From IMG/VR virus record IMGVR_UViG_3300009180_000112, positions 1-35,739 of that record: a stretch of DNA of 35,739 bases. One strand, 5' to 3'. This document shows, piece by piece, positions 10,101 to 16,600 of this stretch; the stretch's first letter is position 1, and each line of letters begins with the position of its first letter. Under the pieces are notes generated by a model that saw only the letters and a program-made list of their open reading frames with translations, was not told the origin of the DNA and ran no database searches. The position numbers were made by a program, and so were the translations under genes. The DNA comes from a virus.

Positions 10101-11628
10101 ATTCTTTGGTAGTAGTGGTTCATCTGGAACTGATGGCACATCGGGAACTTCTGGTACATCAGGTTCTTCTGGCACAACAGGTACAAGCGGTACTGATGGT
10201 AGTAGCGGTACTTCTGGTTTAGATGGAACATATTTTGGTAGTAGCGGTACATCAGGAACGGATGGCACAGGTGGTACATCTGGATTAGATGGGACGTCTG
10301 GTACTGCTGGGTCTTCTGGAAGTAGTGGTACAAGTGGTTTAGATGGAACATTCTTTGGTTCATCAGGAACTTCTGGTTCAACTGGTTCTGCTGGTTCAAG
10401 CGGACAAAGTGGAACATCTGGAGTAGATGGCACATCAGGAACTTCTGGTTCTTCTGGTTCGTCTGGTTTGGATGGAACTTATTTTGGTAGTGCTGGTACA
10501 TCAGGTTCAACTGGTACAGCAGGCACAAGTGGTAGTAGTGGATTTAATGGTACTAATGGCACAAGTGGTTCATCAGGAACTTCTGGAAGTAGTGGATTGA
10601 ATGGTACATTCTTTGGTACAAATGGTACTAGCGGCACAAGCGGCACAAATGGTACAACAGGTACTGCTGGTTCATCTGGGTCAACTGGTACGGATGGTAC
10701 ATCAGGAACTTCTGGAAGTAGTGGATTGAATGGTACATTCTTTGGTACAAACGGCACATCAGGAACTTCTGGTACAAATGGTACAACAGGTACTGCTGGT
10801 TCGTCTGGGTCAACTGGTACGGATGGTACTAGTGGTACAAGCGGAAATGGTACATCGGGAACTTCTGGGTTAAATGGAACTTATTTTGGTAGTAGTGGTT
10901 CTTCGGGAACTAATGGAGCTCCTGGTACAACTGGTGCAGATGGTTCATCCGGAACTTCTGGAACAAATGCTCCTGGCTATTCATCGGGAACTTCTGGAAC
11001 GGATGGCATTACGGGTTCAAGTGGTACATCGGGTTCATCAACGCCTGGTATAACCTCTGGTACTTCTGGTACACCGGGTATTAGTGGTACATCAGGTACT
11101 TCACCTGCTGGATTCACATCGGGTACATCAGGAGGAGCAGGTACTAATGGTACTTCTGGGTTCGCAACCGTTAGTGGTACAACTAATAATGGTGTATTAA
11201 CTTTAGAAGGCGCATCTCCAAACGTAAGAGCGGAAGATAATATGGTATTTGATGGTACTACATTGACTGTTACTGGTAATGTAGTAGTAACAACTTCGGT
11301 AGCAGCAACAACGTTTAGAGAAACATATAATGATTTAGGAACTGGAGCTAGTGCTACATTTGATTTATCAACGGCAAACAATTTTAGAAGACAATTTAAC
11401 GGAACTGCAACAATAACATTTAGTAATCCACCAGCATCAAACGCATTTGGATTTACGTTAGTAGCTGTTAATGCTGGTTCATACTCTATAACTTGGCCGG
11501 CAGCAGTAGATTGGGCAGGTGGAGTTCCTCCTGTATTAACATCGGTTGGTACGGATGTACTTACATTCTATACATTTAATGCTGGTTCATCATATTACGG
11601 ATTTATAGTAGGTAAAAATTTAAGTTAA
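1150..11628 (+). CDS. Giant collagen-like tail fibre / adhesin (3,492 aa) with two cupredoxin domains
   Basis: A very long virion surface fibre, presumably trimeric, for host attachment. Residues about 100-1,950 hold roughly 22 divergent beta-repeats of the form SGSVTASVxPxxGFxVxS...FTGSxxVSGS, linked by FxGDGxxLxNIP motifs known from phage fibres. Inserted are two cupredoxin-like domains (about 592-694 and 1218-1321) with complete type-1 copper ligand patterns. Residues about 1,960-2,300 are a Ser/Ala-rich connector. Residues 2307-3337 are collagen-like Gly-X-Y made almost only of G, S, T, A, D and N. From about 9991 this is broken regularly by GL(D/N)GT(Y/F)FG. The C-terminus carries the familiar GTTNNGVLTLEG...FDGTTLTVTG module and a head with TITFSNPPASNAFGFTLV and SITWPAAVDW, typical of phage fibre tips. 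No S74 chaperone is present. The start follows GGAAAGTAACGC and two ATATTTATA motifs. The family of parts is clear; the receptor is unknown. Confidence 0.85.
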   Translation: MAISNLLTGRVRVVSPKNVTLDRYQFLDLSQAEPNLGVPNFSASLSGSPAIVVSDDQGNRGFVRSLDLDNVTAKFTGSFTGSYTGSYFGDGRDLFNLPASKFIASGSSTASFINGGFNVNTSASIQGNLSVSNNLYVSKSIYADQLIVNVISSSVIYSSGSNKFGDEYSDRQEFTGSVLVSSSLIVNNATGSSFTGSFTGSFFGDGTNLFNLPKATRLATGSITASVGPEFGFKVESVASGSQFTGSLLVSGSVSASFFVGDGSKLFNIPALTATLIASGSVTASVDPAYGLRVVSPISGSEFTGSVDITGSLTITATSGALKLGSSSAYYGEGTYLRNIPRNALTEDALISTEIKSGSVTASVSPNFGFVVNSKASGSFFYGDVQATSGSVFSGSGAKLFDIPLNSLAQEAFRIVSASVTASVSPNFGFKVESKISGSQFTGSLFVTGNIEIPTGSGYFSGSGAGLSDIPRSALSFEINRIASGSVTASVDPGNGFVVFSPASGSRFTGSIFVTGSGIELSSGSFSGSGARLFDIPKSAISNLDLSKIFSGSYTASISPDYGFTVNTRSTISGSLVVSSSAEPLATSSIPTYYYVTNFGASAYNFDGAASGPNPNLTLVRGVTYQFEVNANGHPFYIKTAATSGVGSQYTTGVVNNGAQSGSVYFTPPSGSPDTLYYVCQFHQSMAATMSIVDTIYLQNRILFEGNTAISGGLYVRDYVRAREFTGSFSGSYIQGDGGGLFNIPRSAFTGDAFRIASGSVTASTTPDYGFRVETDRTASAYGSQFTGSVDISGSLRAFAVSASLISGSFFGDGSGLRNVPAEVSNRISSGSVTASVNPDGVGFKVESSQFGSRFTGSLFISGGGIFLETGSSYSGSGRYLYDIPRSALSFDISLIASGSFTASVSPTYGFKVESAQSGSRLTGSLFVSGGVYLGSGSHFSGSGRYLFDIPRSAISNLDTNAIFSGSVTASVAPNTGFIVTSIVSGSIFSGSINVSGSGKFINGVTASVFSGSGAGLTDIPFSALSQELFRIASGSVTASAIPDYGFRVESQASGSQITGSVRVTGSLFVTATSGALVLGSSSAYYGEGTYLRNIPRNALSEDALISTEIKSGSVTASVSPNFGFVVKSQASGSIFSGSIRVTGSVYVESGSSYYGDGSGLTNITLANLAIDSTKIFSGSATASISPDKGFTVNTYSTISGSFIVSSSAREVLTSSLFPVYNVTADGSSAYIISGSVQGSNPSITLVRGVKHTFNINAIGHPFYIKTVNSTGTGNTYSSGVTNNGAAVGTIIFTPPVDAPNTLYYNCQFHAGMAGTFNLVDSIILPAEIKFIGETKIIGNITASMYSGSGRGLFDIPQSALSSEVFRVASGSVTASVAPNYGFKVESQISGSQLTGSLQVSGSIYMYATSGALMLESSSNFFGEGRYLRNIPRSALTEDALISTEIKSGSVTASVAPDYGFKVITAFTSSLGESGAFTASIASQFTGSISVSGSVYINDNSGGLFIESSSFIYAEGTYLRRIPKSALTEDALLSSFIVSGSVTASVNPNDGFRVITPFTGSQIGSQFTGSVEVSGSIIAKNFFIGDGRYITNVQAAASPLIASGSATASVSSGDTFIVTTLATGSGLDFQIGTRITGSVDVSGSLQSQFFVGDGRYITNVVANAAPFIASGSATASVASGDTFVVKTAATGSQYGSRITGSIDVSGSIKAFSFIGDGSQLTNVQAAASPLIASGSATASVASGEKFLVITSPESGSFKSQFTSSVAISGSLTASLYYGDGGGLFNIPPDAIQNLELPKINSGSGVAIIDPTKLNVNVPITAARYDGDGSGLFNIPPDALQDLKLDRIISGSVQAQISPNKGLQIGTRTFVSGNLSVTGSLFVTGGNIVANSGSVFFGDGSGLTNINIANLSFETFLLKSGSVTASISPDKGFVVNTSASIWGDLYVNNKFRANSITASNYIFSPLISSSFLGTYNFQGNGPTASAQYDILRFDENRGYFIPQPETSITETVGFSNVSDLTIVHNLDIRYPMVQIYATGSEDQIMAGTIKSIDKNTIQIKFAGLTSGNVVIGSGGSLINGTIPGDRVIGTVLSSSYAVRAGVAESIVGFNSASLAALGDLENFVRNSQTSSMAVFSAVSSSYALTASYALNAGQGGTDLFIYQTSSLVKAQTGKINFTGSGVSVTPSGSDGVLVTILGGGGGAGFGDLLSSQTSSMLVGTASLAFTASYALYALNAEGVNTASFLQVNKDSNINANLTISGSLGVSGSVAFSSSISLYSLPSGSAQEVVVWDPITKKLGYRNVAAAVGSSGTGGTSGGDGSSGSSGSSGTTGSAGSSGSSGSSGSSGSSGSSGSSGTSGISGTNGTSGSSGSSGSSGSSGSSGTSGTSGSSGSSGSSGSSGTSGSTGSSGSSGSSGSSGTSGSSGTSGSSGTTGSDGTSGTSGTSGTSGSGGSSGTSGSSGSSGTSGSSGSSGSGGSTGSAGTSGTSGSSGTSGTSGSSGSSGSSGTTGSAGTSGSSGTSGSSGSGGSSGTSGTSGSTGTAGTSGTSGTAGTSGSSATAGTGGTSGTSGTSGTTGTGGTSGSSGIDGTSGSSGSSGSSGEAGTSGTSGSGGTSGTSGTAGTSGSSGSSGSSGSTGSAGTSGTSGIDGSSGTSGSSGSSGSSGTTGSSGSSGSSGTSGTSGTSGTSGTSGSSGSSGTTGSSGTSGSSGTAGSSGVDGTSGTSGTSGTSGTSGTTGSDGTSGSSGTAGSSGTSGTDGTSGSSGSAGTSGSAGTSGSAGTSGSTGSDGTSGSSGTAGSSGTSGTDGTSGSSGTNGSAGTTGSSGTTGSSGTSGINGTSGSSGSSGSSGSTGTDGTSGTTGTSGTTGSYGTSGTSGTNGTSGTNGSSGSAGSSGSSGTDGSAGTTGSYGTSGSSGIDGSSGTSGTNGTSGSSGTAGTSGSSGTSGSSGTSGLDGTYFGSSGSSGSSGSSGSTGTDGTSGSSGSSGLNGTFFGSSGSSGTDGTSGTSGTSGSSGTTGTSGTDGSSGTSGLDGTYFGSSGTSGTDGTGGTSGLDGTSGTAGSSGSSGTSGLDGTFFGSSGTSGSTGSAGSSGQSGTSGVDGTSGTSGSSGSSGLDGTYFGSAGTSGSTGTAGTSGSSGFNGTNGTSGSSGTSGSSGLNGTFFGTNGTSGTSGTNGTTGTAGSSGSTGTDGTSGTSGSSGLNGTFFGTNGTSGTSGTNGTTGTAGSSGSTGTDGTSGTSGNGTSGTSGLNGTYFGSSGSSGTNGAPGTTGADGSSGTSGTNAPGYSSGTSGTDGITGSSGTSGSSTPGITSGTSGTPGISGTSGTSPAGFTSGTSGGAGTNGTSGFATVSGTTNNGVLTLEGASPNVRAEDNMVFDGTTLTVTGNVVVTTSVAATTFRETYNDLGTGASATFDLSTANNFRRQFNGTATITFSNPPASNAFGFTLVAVNAGSYSITWPAAVDWAGGVPPVLTSVGTDVLTFYTFNAGSSYYGFIVGKNLS
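2923..3231 (+). other. Cupredoxin-like (type-1 copper) domain 1 inside the fibre
   Basis: Residues about 592-694 show a beta-sandwich pattern with LVRGVTYQFEVNANGHPFYI and LYYVCQFHQSMAATM. The candidate ligands are H634, C680, H683 and M686. C-x2-H-x2-M is the amicyanin/pseudoazurin-type C-terminal ligand loop, with the first His 46 residues upstream. Whether copper is bound is inference. The domain is bounded on both sides by ordinary fibre repeats. Confidence 0.7.
4801..5112 (+). other. Cupredoxin-like (type-1 copper) domain 2 inside the fibre
   Basis: A paralogue of the first domain at residues about 1218-1321, with LVRGVKHTFNINAIGHPFYI and LYYNCQFHAGMAGTF. Ligands H1261, C1307, H1310 and M1313 are conserved with the same 46-residue His-to-Cys spacing. 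Both domains follow a similar STISGS...VSSSA lead-in, so domain and linker were probably duplicated together. Confidence 0.7.
8068..11160 (+). repeat. Collagen-like Gly-X-Y repeat region (residues 2307-3337)
   Basis: About 1,030 residues of GTSG/GSSG-type triplets. Proline is absent until the last roughly 70 residues (GAPGTTG, NAPGYSS, STPGITS, GTPGISG). Base composition is visibly more GC-rich than the flanks because of Gly and Thr codons. The repeat leaves long open frames in other frames and on the other strand; those are shadows. Eight GL(D/N)GT(Y/F)FG interruptions occur between 9991 and 10890. Confidence 0.9.
10576..10833 (+). repeat. Near-identical 129-bp tandem duplication within the collagen region
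   Basis: Unit A (10576-10704) and unit B (10705-10833) both start GGAACTTCTGGAAGTAGTGG, code GLNGTFFGTNGTSG, and end with the ACTGGTACGGATGG segment. They differ at only a handful of positions. 129 bp equals 43 residues, the dominant spacing of the interruptions. Confidence 0.85.
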
Positions 11629-11632
11629 AGTT

Positions 11633-12535
11633 ATGGGAATATTTAGAAAATTAGTAGAATCGGATTCAACACAATCATATCCTTTTGTATTTAGAATAAC
11701 AACAACAAGTGCAAGTACAACTTTTACTGTACCATTGGTTGATTATGGGGCATTAACGCCTCAATTAGTTATCAGTTGGGGTGATGGTTCATCATCTCCT
11801 CTTATAACTTCATCATCATCAACAGATAGAGTTCATACATATTCTACTGCTGGTACATATACAATTACTATAAGCGGATTTATGCCAGGCTTTAAAGTTA
11901 ATAATAGTGCAGCTATTAGAAATCTTATTACTGAATTAGTGCAATGGGGGACTGTTGGATTGAGAACAATTGATTTTTATGGTTGTTTAAATTTAACTTC
12001 AATTCCTGGTAGTGGTACTTTGAGTGGTGTGGGTGGATATACTGGATTAGGTGATGTTGTATCTTTTGCTTCTTTTATGAGAAGTAGTGGTATATCATCA
12101 ATACCATCTGATATATTTAATTATTCACCATACGCAACAACTTTTACTGATACATTTTCATCAATGTTGTATTTGACATCAGTACCAAGCAATTTATTTA
12201 ATAATGTACCATTGGCAACTACATTTGCATCTTGTTTTTCAGCATGCAACGCATTGACATCAGTACCTTCTACATTATTTGATTTAAATCCAAATGTAGT
12301 AAACTTTTCTGGTACATTTCGTAACTGTAGAGCATTAACTAATGTATTACAATTTACATATAATACTCAAGTTACTATTTTTAACAATATTTATAATATG
12401 ACCACAACATCAAATGTACTAAGTGGTACAGCTCCGGAATTGTGGAATAGAACCCCAATACCATCTGGAACAGCGGCATTTAGAAATTGTAGTGGATTAA
12501 CAAATTTTGCATCAATACCTGTAAATTTTAAATAA
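11633..12535 (+). CDS. Putative virion adhesin: PKD-like domain plus BspA/DUF285-type leucine-rich repeats (300 aa)
   Basis: Residues about 20-85 look like a PKD-type beta-sandwich: LVISWGDGSSSP followed by VHTYSTAGTYTITISG. Residues about 105-300 are leucine-rich repeats of the BspA/DUF285 class. Three clean 27-residue units (81 nt apart, starting near 12101, 12182 and 12263) read IPSDIFNYSP..TFTDTFSSMLYLTS, VPSNLFNNVP..TFASCFSACNALTS and VPSTLFDLNP..NFSGTFRNCRALTN. Diverged units flank them. Such LRRs mediate protein binding on bacterial surfaces and occur in some phage adhesins. No signal peptide is visible, consistent with virion assembly in the cytoplasm. The start lies 4 bp after the giant fibre stop, implying translational coupling and a role at the fibre tip or as a separate receptor-binding protein. 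The partner is unknown. Confidence 0.7.
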   Translation: MGIFRKLVESDSTQSYPFVFRITTTSASTTFTVPLVDYGALTPQLVISWGDGSSSPLITSSSSTDRVHTYSTAGTYTITISGFMPGFKVNNSAAIRNLITELVQWGTVGLRTIDFYGCLNLTSIPGSGTLSGVGGYTGLGDVVSFASFMRSSGISSIPSDIFNYSPYATTFTDTFSSMLYLTSVPSNLFNNVPLATTFASCFSACNALTSVPSTLFDLNPNVVNFSGTFRNCRALTNVLQFTYNTQVTIFNNIYNMTTTSNVLSGTAPELWNRTPIPSGTAAFRNCSGLTNFASIPVNFK

Positions 12536-12538
12536 ATT

Positions 12539-12982
12539 ATGTATTTAAGAATAGTAAATAACACAACAACATATCCATACACAATACAAGATTTAAGAGA
12601 ATCTTTACCAAATGTAAGTTTACCAGCTGAAATAACAATTGAACAATTGGCTGAGTGGGAAATGTATGAAGTTTTTCATACAGCAAAACCAAATGATTAC
12701 ACTAAAAGTATTGTGGAAGGTACACCAATTTTAATAGAAGGTGTATATAAACAAAATTGGATACAAACAAATGCATCTCAATCCGAAATCGATACAAAAA
12801 TAGATAATAAATGGGATGAGATTAGAGAAATTAGAAATCAATTGTTAATAGAGTGCGATTGGACACAATTATCCGATATTCCAACGGAAACAAAGGAAGT
12901 GTGGACAAATTACAGACAAGAGCTTAGAAATATTACCAATCAATCAAACCCATTCAATATAAATTGGCCAACGAAACCTTAA
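12539..12982 (+). CDS. Phage tail assembly chaperone-domain protein (147 aa), probably for fibre assembly
   Basis: Residues about 88-147 match the phage tail assembly chaperone signature known as the Phage_tail_APC domain: WDEIREIRNQLLIECDWTQL, then SDIPTETKEVW, YRQELRNI, and FNINWPTKP at the C-terminus. The N-terminal about 75 residues (MYLRIVNNTTTYPYTIQDLR...) resemble the leader seen in small fibre-associated proteins. It starts 3 bp after the LRR adhesin stop and so is coupled to the fibre/adhesin genes. It likely assists folding or attachment of one of them, as fibre-assembly proteins commonly sit next to their substrate. It is not the frameshifted chaperone pair, which is at 25950. A structural rather than chaperone role cannot be excluded. 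Confidence 0.7.
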   Translation: MYLRIVNNTTTYPYTIQDLRESLPNVSLPAEITIEQLAEWEMYEVFHTAKPNDYTKSIVEGTPILIEGVYKQNWIQTNASQSEIDTKIDNKWDEIREIRNQLLIECDWTQLSDIPTETKEVWTNYRQELRNITNQSNPFNINWPTKP

Positions 12983-12996
12983 AAGAGGGATGGTTT

Positions 12997-13005
12997 ATAT
13001 TTATA
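12997..13005 (+). promoter_or_regulatory. Late-promoter-like motif ATATTTATA
   Basis: Exact 9-mer in the 49-bp gap after the chaperone-domain gene, ending 27 nt before the ATG at 13032. It probably starts a transcript for 13032-21646. Confidence 0.5.
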
Positions 13006-13031
13006 TCTATAACTTAAAAGATTAGATACAA

Positions 13032-13313
13032 ATGGTAATACATAGTCCCATATTTTCGGGTTCAATTATTCAGGATAGAAATAACGCTTATGCTGACCTT
13101 AGTGGTTCGTTTAGTGGTTCTCTTACTGGTTCGTTTAAAGGGACAATCGATGTACAGCAAGCATCATTTGCTAACTTAGATGTAACTAATAAATTATCAG
13201 TTAGTGGTTCTATAAAAATGACTGGTTCGATGGATTTAACATCCGGCGGATATTTAGTAGATGGGGTTAATGTATTGGATTCAGCTATCGCATTTGCAAT
13301 AGCATTGGGATAA
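13032..13313 (+). CDS. Small fibre-associated protein (93 aa)
   Basis: Residues 1-45 (SPIFSGSIIQDRN... and SGSFSGSLTGSFKG) use the same Gly-Ser-Phe repeat idiom as the N-terminal parts of the giant fibres. Residues 48-80 (SFANLDVTNKLSVSGSIKM) resemble one fibre beta-repeat. The end, VLDSAIAFAIALG, is hydrophobic. It may be a short adaptor or cap for a fibre. No catalytic motif is seen and function is unknown. It sits 26 bp downstream of an ATATTTATA motif and 14 bp upstream of the next gene. Confidence 0.55.
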   Translation: MVIHSPIFSGSIIQDRNNAYADLSGSFSGSLTGSFKGTIDVQQASFANLDVTNKLSVSGSIKMTGSMDLTSGGYLVDGVNVLDSAIAFAIALG

Positions 13314-13327
13314 AAAAATAAAAAGAA

Positions 13328-13660
13328 ATGGCAAACGCATTTAAAAATAGTATTACTGGTTCAATTGGAACAAATGGTGTTAAAGTTTATGAAACACCAT
13401 TAGCTACATCAACAACTGTTATTGGAGTTGGTGTTGCTAACACAAATTCACAAAATATTTCAGTTAGTGTGATGATTAGAGATAACTCAGCAAACAAAGT
13501 TGTTTATGTTGTGAAGGATTCTTTAATTTTACCTGGTAGTTCTAATGTATTAGTTGGTGGTGAGCAAAAGTTAGTTTTAGAAGCAGGAGATTTTCTATCA
13601 GTAACATCATCATTGGCTAATTCAGCAGATGTAATTGTTTCAGTATTGGAGATAACATAA
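13328..13660 (+). CDS. Small conserved phage structural protein (110 aa)
   Basis: Begins MANAFKNSITGSIGTNGVKV and ends LEAGDFLSVTSSLANSADVI...LEIT, a form widespread as a small beta-rich structural protein next to fibre genes in T4-like phages of marine and freshwater bacteria. This is my family recollection, not a search result. The start follows the A-rich leader AATAAAAAGAAATGG. It resembles the outer parts of the 305-aa protein at 165. It is probably a virion component of the baseplate or fibre attachment region; the exact place is unknown. Confidence 0.6.
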   Translation: MANAFKNSITGSIGTNGVKVYETPLATSTTVIGVGVANTNSQNISVSVMIRDNSANKVVYVVKDSLILPGSSNVLVGGEQKLVLEAGDFLSVTSSLANSADVIVSVLEIT

Positions 13661-13672
13661 AAGTTTTAATTA

Positions 13673-16600
13673 ATGGAATATTTAGGAGGTAACCCTAATG
13701 GTTTAAATCAATTAAGTTCAAGCTTAATTGCGTTGTATGTGAGTGGGAGCAAGATAGCTAACTTCTCATCGGAATCGGTGAATGTGGTTGGTAATTTTAC
13801 TGCCTCTGGTATTCAAACTAATTTAATTGTTAGTCAATCCAATTCTCCAATATCAATAAGAGGTAATGTTCAAATAACTGGTTCGTTAAATATTTCATCA
13901 TCAATAACTGCATCTTTATTTAGAGGAGATGGTAGTGGATTATTTAATATTAGTGCAACAGCAATTGGAGATTTGAACCAATTAAAATCAGGTTCGGCAA
14001 TAGCTAATATATCTCCAAACAAAGGATTAATTGTAAATACTGGAGTAAGTGTTGATAATTTTTTAATTGTAAGTGGTAGTGGTATTTTTAAAGGAGATAT
14101 TAGTGTAGCTGGAAAAATAACATCAACTGAAATATTTGCAACATATATTTCTTCTTCTGTAATATATTCATCGGGCTCAAATAAATTTGGAGATTCTCAA
14201 ACTGATAAGCAAGAATTTACTGGTAGTGTGGCTATGAGTGGTTCTCTTTTTATAGATGGGTTGAAAGCTGATAGTTCAAATGAAGTATTAGTAATAAATG
14301 CTACAACAGGTAAAATAGGAACTAAAACAGCTGCAGCAACTTCTGGAACATCTGGTACATCAGGTACAACTGGGTCTTCAGGAACTTCTGGTAGTGGTGG
14401 TTCATCGGGTACAACTGGTTCGGATGGCACATCTGGCACATCCGGTACATCGGGAACACGAGGCACTTCAGGAAGTGGAGGTACATCAGGAACTTCTGGG
14501 TCATCTGGAAGTGGTGGTACATCAGGAACTTCTGGGTCTACTGGTTCTGCTGGTACATCAGGAACTTCTGGTAGTAGCGGCAGTAGTGGAAGTGGTGGTA
14601 CATCAGGAACAAGAGGCACATCTGGAAGTAGCGGAAGTGGTGGTACATCAGGAACTGATGGTTCATCAGGAAGTGGAGGCACATCGGGAACTTCTGGAAG
14701 TGGTGGTACATCTGGCACAAATGGTACTGCTGGTAGTGGAGGTTCATCGGGAACTTCTGGTTCAACTGGTTCGGCCGGTACAACTGGGTCTTCAGGTACA
14801 ACTGGTTCATCGGGTACAACTGGTTCTAGTGGTACAAGTGGACAGAGTGGAAGTTCTGGGTCATCTGGTTCTAATGGTTCTTCTGGTAGAGATGGTACAT
14901 CTGGTAGCGGAGGTAGTAGTGGTACTGCTGGTAGCGGTGGTATTACTGGAGCAGGTGGTTCTGCTGGTACATCGGGAAGTAGTGGAAGTAGTGGGACTAG
15001 TGGGTCATCGGGTTCAACTGGTTCAGCTGGTACATCGGGAAGTTCTGGTTCAACGGGTTCTAGTGGTATAACTGGAGCAGGTGGAACGGCAGGAACTTCT
15101 GGAAGTGGAGGCACATCAGGAACTTCTGGTTCAACTGGGTCAAGCGGTACGTCTGGTACGGCAGGGACTTCTGGTTCAACTGGGTCAACGGGTTCAGCGG
15201 GTACATCAGGAACTTCTGGTTCAACTGGTTCGGCTGGTACAAGTGGCAGTAGTGGTAGTGGTGGTACAACAGGAACTTCTGGTTCGGCTGGTACGTCTGG
15301 CACAACAGGAACTTCTGGTAGTGGTGGTACTAGTGGACAAAGTGGTGGTATCAAATATAATTTTTCAACAACAATTACTGATTCTGACCCTGGTAATGGA
15401 ATAGTACAATATAATAATGGTACTATTGCTTCGGTAACTTTTTTATACATTGATATATTAGACCAAAGTGGTAATAATCAATTAGCATGGTTTAATAGTT
15501 GGGATGATAGTAACACACCAAATAATAGAGGTAATGTTATTTTATCATCAAGAGATAGTGGAACAATAAATAATATATTCACAATTACTGGAGCAGTAAC
15601 TAACGCATCTGGATATTTTAAAATACCTGTAATATATGTAAGTGGTACACTACCAACTAATACTGCACAATTAGTAATTGATTTTGCAAGAACTGGAGAT
15701 AGTGGTACATCAGGAACTTCTGGTTCTGCTGGCACAACAGGTACTTCTGGTTCAGCTGGCACATCGGGAACTTCTGGTTCAGCTGGCACATCGGGAACTT
15801 CTGGTTCTGCTGGCACGGCTGGAAGTGGTGGTACATCAGGAACTTCTGGTTCGGCTGGCACATCAGGTACAACAGGTACTTCTGGTAGCGGAGGTAGTAG
15901 TGGAACATCTGGTAGCGGAGGTAGTAGTGGTTCTGCTGGTAGTGGGGGTAGTAGTGGTACTGCTGGGAGTAGTGGTTCAGCTGGAACATCTGGTTCAGCA
16001 GGAACTGCTGGAAGTGGAGGCTCATCAGGAACTCGTGGTACATCGGGAAGTGGAGGGTCATCAGGAACTTCTGGTACTTCTGGTTCGGCTGGTAGTGGTG
16101 GTACATCAGGAACTGCTGGTACATCTGGCAGTGGAGGTACATCAGGAACTGCTGGTACATCAGGATTATTATCATTAAGTGGTACAACTGATAATGGTGT
16201 AATTACATTAAATGGAACTGCACCAAATGCAACTGTTGAAAGTAATTTACTATTTGATGGTAGTACGTTGACAGTAAATGGAGCAGCGGTAATTACTGGT
16301 AACTTAGTTGTTAATGGTACAACTACAACTGTAAATTCAAATACAATTAATTTAGGTGATAATATTATTACTTTAAATGGAGATTATACAGGTTCAGTAG
16401 CACCAACTGAAAATGCTGGTATTGAAATTAAAAGAGGTAACGCTGCAACTGTATCATTCTATTGGGATGAAACAAATGATAGATGGACTTTAGATAATAA
16501 TACATATGTAAACGGAAATATTCAGGGAACTGGTAATATTGTTATATCAGGTACAATTGATACGGGTCAAGGAGCTACTGAGGTTTATTTAATGAACCAA

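Noticed and set aside
7977-10433. Long minus-strand open frame (818 codons, PEVPDVPLLP-type protein)
   Set aside because: It is the antisense shadow of the Gly-Ser-Thr codon repeat, which lacks stops in several frames. Composition is purely the complement of the collagen repeat, with no independent start context.
8068-11160. CRISPR-like or satellite DNA array
   Set aside because: The short repeats are in-frame codon repeats with no conserved direct repeat plus unique spacers, and they translate as a continuous Gly-X-Y protein.
14197-15450. Minus-strand open frame of 417 codons opposite the second fibre
   Set aside because: Same repeat shadow effect as above; no promoter, leader or non-repeat domain.
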